Shown here one piece after another: positions 54,434 through 63,105 of a stretch of 64,000 bases of DNA. The position numbers and the translations under genes were made by a program. Below the pieces are notes generated by a model that worked only from the letters and a program-made list of their open reading frames with translations, made no database searches and had not been told where the DNA came from. Source of the DNA: RPQJ01 sp963726665 (GTDB lineage: Bacteria > Pseudomonadota > Gammaproteobacteria > Steroidobacterales > Steroidobacteraceae); contig CAVSDW010000021.1 in the NCBI GenBank assembly GCA_963726665.1, positions 1 to 64,000 on the forward strand, given 5' to 3'. Within the stretch, counting starts at the first letter, position 1. Every line of letters starts with the position of its first letter.

Positions 54434-55442
54434 TCTCCTTCAGCCATTGCGCCGCCCGCCGCGCGAAATACGTCAGGATTCCGTCGGCGCCCGCGCGCTT
54501 GATGGACGTCAGCGACTCGAGCACGACCGCGCGCTCGTCGAGCCAGCCGTTCTGCGCGGCGGCCATCAGCATCGCGTACTCGCCGCTCACCTGGTAGACG
54601 TAGGTCGGCACGCCGAAGCGGTCCTTCACGCGCCGCACGATGTCGAGGTAGGGCATCCCCGGCTTGACCATGACCATGTCGGCACCCTCGTCGAGGTCGA
54701 GCGCGACCTCGCGCAGCGCCTCGTCGGAGTTCGCCGGGTCCATCTGGTAGTTGTACTTGTTGCCCTTGCCGAGGTTGCCGGACGAGCCCACCGCGTCGCG
54801 AAACGGGCCGTAGAAGCTCGAGGCGTACTTGGCGGAGTAGGCGAGGATGCGCGTGTGGATGTGACCCGCGGCTTCGAGTGCGTCGCGGATCGCGCCGATG
54901 CGCCCGTCCATCATGTCGGAGGGCGCCACGACGTCGGCGCCGGCGGCCGCATGCGAGACCGCCTGCTTCACGAGTGCCTCGACCGTCACGTCGTTCACGA
55001 CGTAACCGGTCTCGTCGATGATGCCGTCCTGGCCGTGCGTCGTGAACGGATCGAGCGCGACGTCGGTGACGACGCCGAGCTCCGGCAGCGCCTTCTTGAG
55101 CGCGCGCACGGCTCGCTGGGCGAGGCCCTCGGCGTTCCAGGCTTCGCGGCCGTCGAGCGACTTGGCCTCGGGCGGCGTGACCGGGAAGAGGGCGATCGCC
55201 GGTACCCCCAGCTTTGCGATCGCCTCGGCGTCGCGCAGCAGCTCGTCCACCGTCACGCGGTCCACGCCGGGCATCGAGGGCACGGCCACGCGCTGCTTCG
55301 ATCCTTCCATCACGAAGACCGGATAGATGAAGTCGCTGGCGGTGAGCGTGGTTTCCCGCATCAGGCGCCGGGAGAAATCGTCGCGGCGCATGCGCCGCAT
55401 CCGTACGCGAGGGTATCGGGACGGGGTGTGGTGGTCGGTCAT
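54426..55442 (-). CDS. hemB: HemB, porphobilinogen synthase (Mg/K-type)
   Basis: 338 residues. Catalytic Lys in VMVKPGMPYLDIV and AYSAKYASSFYGPFRDA. The metal segment reads DVALDPFTTHGQDG, with no cysteines, as in the Pseudomonas magnesium-dependent enzyme rather than the zinc type (DxCxCxY). Condenses two 5-aminolevulinates. The final residues KESG and stop fall inside the repeat element. Confidence 0.95.
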   Translation of the reverse strand: MTDHHTPSRYPRVRMRRMRRDDFSRRLMRETTLTASDFIYPVFVMEGSKQRVAVPSMPGVDRVTVDELLRDAEAIAKLGVPAIALFPVTPPEAKSLDGREAWNAEGLAQRAVRALKKALPELGVVTDVALDPFTTHGQDGIIDETGYVVNDVTVEALVKQAVSHAAAGADVVAPSDMMDGRIGAIRDALEAAGHIHTRILAYSAKYASSFYGPFRDAVGSSGNLGKGNKYNYQMDPANSDEALREVALDLDEGADMVMVKPGMPYLDIVRRVKDRFGVPTYVYQVSGEYAMLMAAAQNGWLDERAVVLESLTSIKRAGADGILTYFARRAAQWLKESG

Positions 55443-55586
55443 CTGCGAACTCCGGGCCGCACGGGCCCCGTTTGCTCCGGCTCGGCGCCAAGGCTATGGT
55501 GCCGGCCAGCCGGCTCCGGAATCGGGCCGGCGGCGGGCTCCCTGAGCCGAACTGAAACAACGCCGTTGATTGCCCGGTCTTTATAC

Positions 55587-56108
55587 ATGAACGCGCCGTT
55601 TGCCGGAAAGCGAGGGGAATCCGCATTCGCGCAGCTCTGCGACGAGCTGCGCCCGGATCTGTTCCGTTTCGCCTTCTGGCTGGCGCGGGACCGCGAGGTC
55701 GCGGAGGACGTGGTCCAGGAGGCGCTGCTCAGGGCCTGGCGGTCGCGCGAGGCGCTGGCGGAGGGGACCGCGGCGAAGCCGTGGCTGCTCACGATCGTGC
55801 GGCGGGAGCACGCCCGACTGTACGAGCGCAAGCGCTTCGAGACCGTGCAGGTGGACGAACTGGTGGGCAGCGAATCGCCGGAGCTGGGTGTGGCCGAGGA
55901 CCAGGAAGTGCTGAACGTGCGTCGGGCGATCTTTGCCCTGGAGGACGATTACCGCGAGCCGCTCGTGATGCAGGTGCTGCTCGGGCATTCGACGGAGGAG
56001 ATTGCGGTCGAACTCGGGCTCACGCGCGGGGCCGTGCTGACGCGGCTCTTCCGGGCCCGGCAGAAACTGCGGGAGAAGCTCGGCCTGGTCGAAGGCGAGG
56101 AGGAGTGA
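55587..56108 (+). CDS. ECF-type RNA polymerase sigma factor
   Basis: 173 residues. Region 2 FAFWLARDREVAEDVVQEAL followed by RAWRSREAL, region 4 YREPLVMQVLLGHSTEEIAV ELGLTRGAVLTRLFRARQKL. ATG 55587 chosen since it begins with a short tail before region 2; the longer upstream frame is antisense to hemB. The partner DUF3379 gene starts two bases after its stop, so sigma and anti-sigma are co-expressed. Confidence 0.9.
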   Translation: MNAPFAGKRGESAFAQLCDELRPDLFRFAFWLARDREVAEDVVQEALLRAWRSREALAEGTAAKPWLLTIVRREHARLYERKRFETVQVDELVGSESPELGVAEDQEVLNVRRAIFALEDDYREPLVMQVLLGHSTEEIAVELGLTRGAVLTRLFRARQKLREKLGLVEGEEE

Positions 56109-56110
56109 CG

Positions 56111-56854
56111 ATGGAATGCCTCGAATTCCGGCGGGAAGCCGGTGCCGACCCCAGGCACCTGGGGGTGGAGGCCGCCGCCCATCGCGACGCCTGTCCCGCA
56201 TGCACGGAGTCGCTGCGGCGGACGCTCGAACTGGACGAAAAGATCTTCGCGGCGCTGCTCGTGCCGGTGCCGGATCGAGCCAGTACCGGCCGCGCTCCTG
56301 TTTCCCTCGAATCCGGCGCCCAGCGCCGACACGAGGCCCGACAGCCGGGCCGTGCCGTCCGCTTCCCCGTGATCGAGCGCAGGCGGTGGATGGCACTGGC
56401 CGCGAGCATCGTGGGCGGCGTGGCCGTCGGTTCGTTGCTGTGGGTGGGCAGCCCGCGGCTGTCGCTGGCCGAAGATCTGGTGAAGCACATGAGCCACGAA
56501 CCGGAGGCGATGGTGTCGACGCCGAGCGGCGCCGATCCCGCCGAGGTGGCGGCCGTGCTCGAGCGGGCTGGCGTCCGGATGCGGCCCGGCGCCGCAAACA
56601 TCAGCTACGCGAGCACCTGTCCGTTCCGCGGCGAGAAAGTGCCGCACCTCGTCGTCCAGACCGCCGCCGGCCCGATGACCGTGATGGTGCTGCGCCACGA
56701 GAAAGTGGCCGCGCCGGTGAATTTCGACGAGGGCGGTTACGCCGGCACGATCGTTCCGGCCGGCCCGGGCAGCATCGCCGTGATCGGGCACGCGCCGACC
56801 GCGGACCTCGACCAGGTCGCTCTGCAGGTCCGCAACGCCGTGCAGTGGCAATAG
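56111..56854 (+). CDS. DUF3379 transmembrane anti-sigma candidate
   Basis: 247 residues. An N-terminal cytoplasmic part with HRDACPACTESLRR (zinc-anti-sigma-like HxxxCxxC), one helix at about 95–115 (MALAASIVGGVAVGSLLWVG), and a periplasmic domain with SYASTCPFRGEKVPHLVVQT. DUF3379 proteins are found beside ECF sigma factors. Two Cys are present in the periplasmic domain region, perhaps a redox or metal sensor. Stop is supplied by a GGGGACA repeat. Confidence 0.8.
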   Translation: MECLEFRREAGADPRHLGVEAAAHRDACPACTESLRRTLELDEKIFAALLVPVPDRASTGRAPVSLESGAQRRHEARQPGRAVRFPVIERRRWMALAASIVGGVAVGSLLWVGSPRLSLAEDLVKHMSHEPEAMVSTPSGADPAEVAAVLERAGVRMRPGAANISYASTCPFRGEKVPHLVVQTAAGPMTVMVLRHEKVAAPVNFDEGGYAGTIVPAGPGSIAVIGHAPTADLDQVALQVRNAVQWQ

Positions 56855-56901
56855 GGGACATTCTCCTTTTCCACCCCGGAAAAAGGAGAATGTCCCCTTT
56901 C
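56851..56901. repeat. GGGGACATTC-type palindromic repeat after the anti-sigma gene
   Basis: ATAGGGGACATTCTCCTTTT, loop TCCACCCCGG, AAAAAGGAGAATGTCCCCTT. The TAG of its left end is the stop of the DUF3379 gene. Third copy of the family in the window. Confidence 0.8.
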
Positions 56902-56915
56902 GCGAGGAGCACGCC

Positions 56916-57681
56916 TTGGCCGACAAGCATCCCTTTGCGCCCGATTCCCGGCCCCGCTGCCAGTGGTCATACGGGGGCATGAGCGAGGCCTACGTCCGCT
57001 ACCACGACGAGGAGTGGGGCGTCCCGGTCCACGACGATCGCAGGCAGTTCGAGTTCCTGGTCCTCGAGGGCGCGCAGGCGGGCTTGAGCTGGTCGACGAT
57101 CCTCAACAAGCGCGAGGGATATCGCGAGGCGTTCGCCGGACTTCGACGTCGAGAAAGTCGCGCGCTTCGACAAGCGCAAGATCGAGCGGCTGATGCAGGT
57201 TCCCGCCATCGTGCGCAACCGGCTCAAGATCGAGTCCGCGATCGGCAACGCGAAGGCGGTGCTGAAGCTCCAGGACGAAGTGGGCTCGTTGTCGAAGCAC
57301 CTGTGGTCGTTCGTCGGCGGCAAGCCGATCGTGAACAAGTGGACGTCCATGAAGCAGGTGCCGGCGACGAGCGCGGAGTCCGACGCGCTGAGCAAGGATC
57401 TCAAGAAGCGTGGCTTCAAGTTCGTGGGCTCGACGATCATCTACGCACACATGCAGGCGACGGGGATGGTCAACGACCACACGGTCGGGTGCTTCAGGCA
57501 CCAGGAGTGCGCGAAGCTGGCGTCTGAGCTGGCCGAGCGCTCAGCCCCGGGAACTTGCCGCGGCACCCGGGAGTATGCAGCCCGCGGCTCGGACCAATCG
57601 CGTTTCTGGGTGTTTCCGCACGATTCGGCCGTTCGCGACTGGCATGACGCACCTGCTATCGATGGCGGGGTATTACGATAA
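56916..57681 (+). CDS. tag: DNA-3-methyladenine glycosylase I, one frameshift
   Basis: About 255 residues if read to the stop; the family core is about 190. TTG 56916 has GAGGAG at 6 bases. Zinc/active-site regions RCQWSYGGMSEAYVRYHDEE and GVPVHDDRRQFEFLVLEGAQ, then GLSWSTILNKREGYREAFA. An extra G near 57138 breaks the frame; restored it reads AFADFDVEKVARFDKRKIER. The second frame carries KFVGSTIIYAHMQATGMVND and ends with NDHTVGCFRHQEC; about 50 further residues are not family-like. Removes alkylated adenine. Confidence 0.82.
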
Positions 57682-57704
57682 ACAGATCGATCACGGTAGA
57701 CTCG

Positions 57705-57932
57705 TATCGACGACCAGCCGTGGGACCGCTCCCCGAAGTTTCAGGTCGTGATTCCACTCGCTCGATCCGCGAAGCTCTCGGAATGCGGGCCGGCCAGCAA
57801 GATCGCAGGCGATGCCAGTACGCACGACCGGATCGAGCTGATCCCGGTTCGCCCCATGCGCCGGGCTCGACGAGCGATGCTCAGGGCGAATTGACACGTG
57901 CCGTTCCGCGTGAGGGTCGACCAGGGCATTGA
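57705..57932 (+). pseudogene. Decayed AbrB-type antitoxin
   Basis: Conserved pieces in different frames: SPKFQVVIP, then SIREALGMRAGQQ, then RIELIPVRPMRRARRAMLR, then ending TRAVPREGRPGH with TGA at 57930. This is the swapped-hairpin AbrB/MazE-type antitoxin usually paired with a PIN toxin. At least three indels separate the pieces; no start codon is certain. Its TGA overlaps the start of the toxin remnant. Confidence 0.6.
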
Positions 57933-58322
57933 ATGTCGTCGACTCCTCGAGGCTGGCTCGAGTATCTGGCCGACGGTCCGGAACGCCGGATTCTTTGCGT
58001 CGGCCATCGAGCGCTCTGGGGACCTGCTCGTCGCCGACGCTCTCCATCTTCGAAGTATTCAAGCGTGTCTCTTCGGTCCAGCGTGACGAGTCGCATGCGC
58101 TGCAGGCCGTGGCTCTCGCATGCACCAGGGTCGGGTCGTCGACTTGTCCGCGCCGTTGGCCATTGACGCTGCAAGACTTTCACGGAGCATGGCGCTCTGC
58201 CCATGGCCGAGCAGCATAATGCTGGCCGACGGCGCACGCCCACGCAGGCTACGCTTTGGACACAGGACGACGATTTCGACGGTGTGCGCGGCGTTCGGTA
58301 TCAGCCGGCACCCAAGCGCTGA
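57929..58322 (+). pseudogene. Decayed VapC-like PIN toxin
   Basis: Pieces of a PIN-domain toxin: NVVDSS (first Asp), GWLEYLADGP, AGFFASAIER (across a frame break), PTLSIFEVFKRVSSVQRDES (Glu), RVVDLSAPLAIDAARLSRSM, ADSIMLA, and TLWTQDDDFDGVRGVRYQPK with TGA at 58320. The Asp/Glu set of the family is traceable after about five one-base corrections. The 640 bases between tag and rlmJ hold nothing else I can recognise. Confidence 0.65.
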
Positions 58323-59174
58323 CTACTCCGGAACAATCCAGCCCACGCCGCTCTCCCCGAGCCCCTCCGGCGACAGCAGCTTGTGCAGCTGCGGCAGCAG
58401 TTCCCCGAGCTGTGCATCCAGCTGCCACGGTGGGTTGACGATCGCGAGCGCCGCGCCGCCGAGGCCGATCCGGGCGTCCGCGGGCAGAATGCTCAATGAC
58501 ACGTCGAGGACCTTGCGGATGCCCGAGCGCTCGAGGCCACGGTGAAAGCGCGCGGGCCCGGCGCGCTCGGTGAGCGGATACCAGATGCAGAACGTGCCCG
58601 TCGGCCAGCGCTCGTGTGCGAGCTCGAGGCCGGCGAGCACGCGGTCGAACTCGAGGTCCGACTCGTACGGCGGGTCGATCAGCACGAGGCCACGGTTCTC
58701 GCGCGGCGGCAGGTGCGCCTTGAGCGCCGCGTAGCCGTCGCCGTCGATCACGGAGACGAGCCGCTGCCGCCCGAGCGCAGTGCGGAGCGCGTCGGCTTCC
58801 TTGGGGTGCTTGTCGATGAGAACCATGCGGTCGGCGGCTCGCTTCATGCGGGAGACGATGATGGGCGAGCCCGGGTATGCGGTGATGGCGCTGCGGCCCT
58901 TGCCTGCCGCCTCGCGCACCAGTTTCACGTAGGCGGCAACCTCCGCCGGCAGCGTCGCCTCGCGCAGATCGAGCAGACGGCCGATCCCGTTCTGGTATTC
59001 GCCGCTGCGCTGGGCCTGGGACTCGCTCAAGTCGTAGGTGCCGCGCCCCGCATGGGTGTCGAGGAAGAAGAACGGCGCGGGCTTCTTCTTCAAGTGCTCG
59101 ACGAGCATCATGAGCACCACGTGCTTCAGCACGTCCGCGAAGTTGCCGGCGTGAAAGGCGTGGCGGTAGTTCAT
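58323..59174 (-). CDS. rlmJ: RlmJ, 23S rRNA A2030 N6-methyltransferase
   Basis: 283 residues. Starts MNYRHAFHAGNFADVLKHVV, the invariant N-terminus of RlmJ. LDTHAGRGTYDL and catalytic LVLIDPPYESDLEF (DPPY) are present, as is GTFCIWYPLTER. Methylates the 23S rRNA. It diverges from the lipoprotein gene across 38 bases. Confidence 0.95.
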   Translation of the reverse strand: MNYRHAFHAGNFADVLKHVVLMMLVEHLKKKPAPFFFLDTHAGRGTYDLSESQAQRSGEYQNGIGRLLDLREATLPAEVAAYVKLVREAAGKGRSAITAYPGSPIIVSRMKRAADRMVLIDKHPKEADALRTALGRQRLVSVIDGDGYAALKAHLPPRENRGLVLIDPPYESDLEFDRVLAGLELAHERWPTGTFCIWYPLTERAGPARFHRGLERSGIRKVLDVSLSILPADARIGLGGAALAIVNPPWQLDAQLGELLPQLHKLLSPEGLGESGVGWIVPE

Positions 59175-59212
59175 GACTGGCGGCGCAAGCGTGCAGGTCG
59201 GAGGTGGATGAT

Positions 59213-59614
59213 ATGCGCGGATCGACCAGGGTGGGTACGTTGGTGCTCGGATTCGCGGCGCTGGCTGCGTGCGCGGCGGACATTGCGCTCGGCGCCGCCT
59301 CCCTCGCAGCAGCCGGCGGCGACGGACCTGTCGCAGGTGACCAGGTCAGCGCTCGCCGATGCGGCGCAGCGCACGGGACTCGCGCCCGACGCGCTGAAGG
59401 TGCTGAGCGCCGAGGCCGTGACATGGTCCGACGGATCGCTGGGCTGCCCACAGCCCGGGATGATGTACACGCAGGCGCTGGTGCCGGGATACCGCGTCAG
59501 GATCCAGGCGGGCGGGCAGGTGCTCGACTATCACGCGGGGAGGAGCGGGAAGCCCGCGGTGTGCCCGGCGGAACTCGCGCGGAACCGGTGCAACGACGAT
59601 GCAGGCCGATCTGA
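59213..59614 (+). pseudogene. Small lipoprotein with a SLGCPQPGMMY domain, frameshifted
   Basis: ATG 59213 has GGAGGTG upstream. MRGSTRVGTLVLGFAALAAC is a lipoprotein signal with lipobox LAAC. Immediately afterwards the frame shifts; the next frame reads APPPSQQPAATDLSQVTRSA, then VLSAEAVTWSDGSLGCPQPG, MMYTQALVPGYRVRIQAGGQ, VLDYHAGRSGKPAVCP. The VTWSDGSLGCPQPG segment recurs in small exported proteins I know only as hypothetical. A second change near 59580 may be needed to reach the stop at 59614; the end is uncertain. Confidence 0.5.
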
Positions 59615-59721
59615 CCAGGCGCGAGGTGAGCGGCGCGGGGCGGCGACGCGTCAGCGCTCGCCGGGCGATGCAGGCCGAATGCGCGCGCGGCGCAGCGGTT
59701 CGTTATGCCACTGCGGCCATT

Positions 59722-59760
59722 CTCAAAGAAAACGCCCCGGGGATTTCTCCCCGGGGCGTC
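59722..59760 (-). terminator. Terminator of the subtilase gene
   Basis: Minus strand: GACGCCCCGGGGA, loop GAAA, TCCCCGGGGCGT, then TTTTCTTT. 33 bases after the protease stop. It may also stop readthrough from the lipoprotein on the other strand. The 110 bases between the lipoprotein and this hairpin look empty. Confidence 0.8.
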
Positions 59761-59792
59761 AGTTGAGATCGACTCAAGCTGCGAGCGGATCC

Positions 59793-62700
59793 TTACGGAT
59801 TGACGCTCACGACGGTCGGCGCGGCAGAGCTGGCGTGCCGCCGTAGGCCACCGAGCCAAGGTACTTCACGCCGGGCGTCAGCCCGCTGAACGTCAGGTTG
59901 ACGTCCCGTGCCTGCCGAGCGTGGCGCTCGCGGGCGCTGTCGAACCGCCATGTTGCCGGCCGGCGAACTGGCGACGAGCCAGGTGTACAGCTTGAATGGC
60001 GAGGTGCCCGCGACGCCCCAGCCCTGCACGACGACCGTGTAGGTGCCGGCGGTCCGGGTCGTGAGGCTGACCGGCTCCGCGGACGTGCCGGAGCCGCTGC
60101 TGCCGACATGGGTGCGCCTCGAGTCAAACACGCACATGTCGATGTCCGAACCCGTATTCACGTCGGCATCGAACAGCTGCGAACCGCGCGTAAGTCGTAC
60201 CCGCCGGAACGGCAACCGGGATCAGCTGTGCGTTCGGCGACGTGAGCGAGCAGCTGCCGTTGGTCGGATCGTCGGCCACGGTCCCGGCGTGACCGTCGCG
60301 GGCACCAGCCCGCGGCGGACGCCGTGAACGCACCCGCGTAGCCGAACGTCACGTTGTAGCTGATCGGGCCACCGGTCCCGGAAACGCGCGACGGAGCTGC
60401 CAGCGCGACCGGACGGATGACGATCGGGATGCGCACGACGTGGCCCTTGTTGCCGGTCCAGGTCAGGCTGCCGAACGTATATGCATATGAGCGCCGCCGA
60501 AACCTGCGTGAACGTCACCGTGTAGGTCTTCGAGGCTCCCGGCGCGATCGTGAACGTGGACGGCGTGACGCCGACCGAGATGCCCGGCAGGCTCGTGCGA
60601 GCCGTGTAGGTCTCCGTCTGGCTTCCTACGTTCATCACCTTGCGCGTGACGGTCTGGACGCCCGCGAGATCGCCGATCGCGATCGATGGGTAGTTCAGGT
60701 TGCTCGGGTCGATGCTGAGGGCGTGGCAGCACGAGCCGCCCGCCAGCTGGCCGGTGCCGCACAGGAACGCCAGCCAGTCGTACGAAGCCCGCGTTATACA
60801 CCAGGCCCGGATCGATCGCGCCGTTGGGCACCACCTCGCCCGCGCCGTAGCCGAACGGATGACCCGGGATGGCGCTGACGCCGTCGTTCATGGTCTGCGA
60901 GGCGCTGGTCATGAGCGCCGACTTGATCATCGCCGGCGTCCAGTTCGGGTGCGCCTGCTTCATGAGCGCGCCGATGCCCGCGATGTGCGGGCTCGACATC
61001 GACGTGCCGGACAGGAAGTTGAAGTCGTGGCCGCCGTCGTCCGGCGACCGTCGCGGCCAGGATGTCCTGCCCGGGCGCCATGATGTCGGGCTTCAGGAGG
61101 TCGCCACCGCCGGCCAGCGACGGGCCACGCGACGAGAAACTCGCGACGAACGGCGCAATCGGCCGTGGACCTGCGTCGCCGGCGCCGAGGCTCGCCGTCG
61201 GGCCGGCCGTGGCGCCGTAGGCCTGGATCGCAGCGCGATCGGTGATCGCAGGTGCACGGTCGGCACGGAGTGCAGGTCGGCATTCAGCGAGTCGAGCGCT
61301 GGTGTTCATCAGGATCATGCCGACGCCGCCGGCCTCCTTGACCGCGCGGCTCTTGTCGACGCGGGCGTTCGTGCCGCGATCGCAGACCACGATCTTGCCC
61401 GCGACCTTGGCGGGGTCGAGGACTGCGTGCCCGCCCGTTGCCGCGGAGAAGCACAGCCGGACGGCGGTCGCGTTCGCGCCGGCAGCGCCGCGTCCGTCGA
61501 CAGGATGAGCGGCGAACGGCGGCACGGCCGCGCCGAGGCCGACGCCCGTGTAGGCTCGCGCCATCGCCCGAGCGTCGCCGTGGCCTGATACGTGCGGTCA
61601 TGCGTGCCTGCGGCGACCGTGGTCATCCACGGGCTGTTGTGCGCAACCGTCGAGGCGGTCGGCCCGCTGTTGCCGGCCGACGCTGCGACGAACACGCCGG
61701 CATCCGCCGCGAACAGGAACGCGACCTCGACCGGGTCCAGGAAGCTGGTCGCGAGCCGCTGATCGAGAAGTTGATGACGTCCACGCCGTCGGCGACGGCC
61801 TGATCGATGGCGGCCACGCTGTCCGAGGTCGCAGCAACCGCCCTCGCCGGAGAAGCCCAGCAGACCTTGTAGACGGCGATCCGCGCGCGCGGCGCCATGC
61901 CGCTGACTTGCCGAGGCTGTTGCCGTTCGACGACGGCGTTGACGCCGTAATTGCCGGCGGCGGTGCTGGCCGTGTGAGTGCCGTGCCGGCGGCGTCACGC
62001 GCGCGACCAGAACTCGTACGGATACGCGGCCTTCATGTCCGGCCTGTGCCGCCGAAACCAGCCGGCGTACCACTGCGCGCCGATGATCTTCTGGTTGCAG
62101 TTCGACGCATTGAAGTACTCGCCCGGGACGCACTTGCCATGCCAGCCGGGGATCTGCTGGTAGACCAGCTTGCCGCTCGCGTCGCGGTCGGAGAAGCTCG
62201 GGTTCTCCGGCCAGATGCCGGAGTCCACGATGCCGACGATGACGCCTTCACCGGCGCCGCCGCTGTTCGGACCGTTCGCGATGATCGGATTGCCGACTGG
62301 CGTTGCCGCTCATCTGGGACCAGAAGCCGCCGGGCGCGCTGAGGCCGAGGAACGCCGGCGTCGACGAGGTCTCGGTGTGCCGCGCCTCGTCCTTGGTAAC
62401 CGCCATGACGCCCGGCGTCGCGCGAAGCTTTGCGGCCTGCGCGGCCGTCAGCTCCGCTGCGAAGCCGTTGAAGGCGTAGCCATAGCTGTAGAGCTTCTTG
62501 CCGCCGCCGACACTCGCCAGCACTGCATCGTGCCGTGAATCGAGGTAGGCCTTGTAGCCCGTGACCTTCGGGCTGTGCGGGTCGATCTTCTGGCCCTTGC
62601 CAGGCCGCGTCGCCGCATAGCCCTTGATGCTGCCGTCGTAGGCGACGACGGGCAGTTCGGCCAGCTGCACGATGTAGATGTTGTTGGTGAGCTTCTTGGC

Positions 62701-62818
62701 TCGGCGCAGTCGTCTCGGCCTTCGGCGCCGCGATAGCGGACGTCATCGGAACCGACAATGCCGCGAAAGCCGTCAGTGCGGCCGTCGAGAGCAGTGTCAG
62801 CAATGGCTTGTTGCGCAT
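59793..62818 (-). pseudogene. Secreted S8 (subtilisin-like) serine protease, many frameshifts
   Basis: About 1,008 residues if repaired. ATG 62818 with GGAGG upstream; signal peptide MRNKPLLTLLSTAALTAFAA. Order: I9 propeptide (YSYGYAFNGFAAELTAAQAA), Asp of the triad in GIVDSGIWPENPSF, His in GHGTHTA after adding one C near 61966, VSAGNSGPTASTVA region, PA-like insert (GKIVVCDRGTNARVDKSRAV), Ser in SGTSMSSPHIAGIGALMKQ, an Fn3-like domain (SVGVTPSTFTIAPGASKTYT) and a C-terminal domain with GTYTVVVQGWGV. Roughly a dozen one-base indels. The architecture equals plant-type cucumisin-like subtilases. Confidence 0.8.
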
Positions 62819-62873
62819 ATCTCCTCCTGCAGAGCATGAATTCAATTTCACGTTGGCAGGCTGGATCGTGTCG

Positions 62874-62904
62874 CCATTCATCGCTGCGGGGCAGCGATGA
62901 ATGG
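62874..62904. promoter_or_regulatory. Perfect 14-base hairpin in the subtilase leader
   Basis: CCATTCATCGCTGC, loop GGG, GCAGCGATGAATGG. It lies 56 bases before the protease ATG in the transcribed direction and lacks a T run, so it is not a standard terminator. It may be an operator or an RNA stability element. The rest of the 287 bases up to hemF shows an AT-rich stretch but no gene. Confidence 0.55.
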
Positions 62905-63105
62905 TGGCGCTTTCAACTGAGAAAACGTTTCCCCGAGTCACCGATGCGACGCAGATCAACGTGTCCCCTCAGGCGGCCCAGCCCTCTTGTTCTTTAAATG
63001 ATCAAGAGCTGTGGCTTTGCGACCCCGCTTCGCAGCGGGTGTGCCCTTCGACGCTTGCCGTGTGCCGGAAACTACGCAGGTGCGGAATGGAAAACAAGAC
63101 CCGGA

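Noticed and set aside
54447..55586. Plus-strand open frame running through the hemB locus into the sigma factor
   Set aside because: It is the antisense of hemB (rich in Arg, Ala, His and Val), with no family features; only the part from 55587 is real.
59620..59720. Possible C-terminal continuation of the small lipoprotein
   Set aside because: The frame past 59614 is Arg-rich and without similarity to the conserved motif region.
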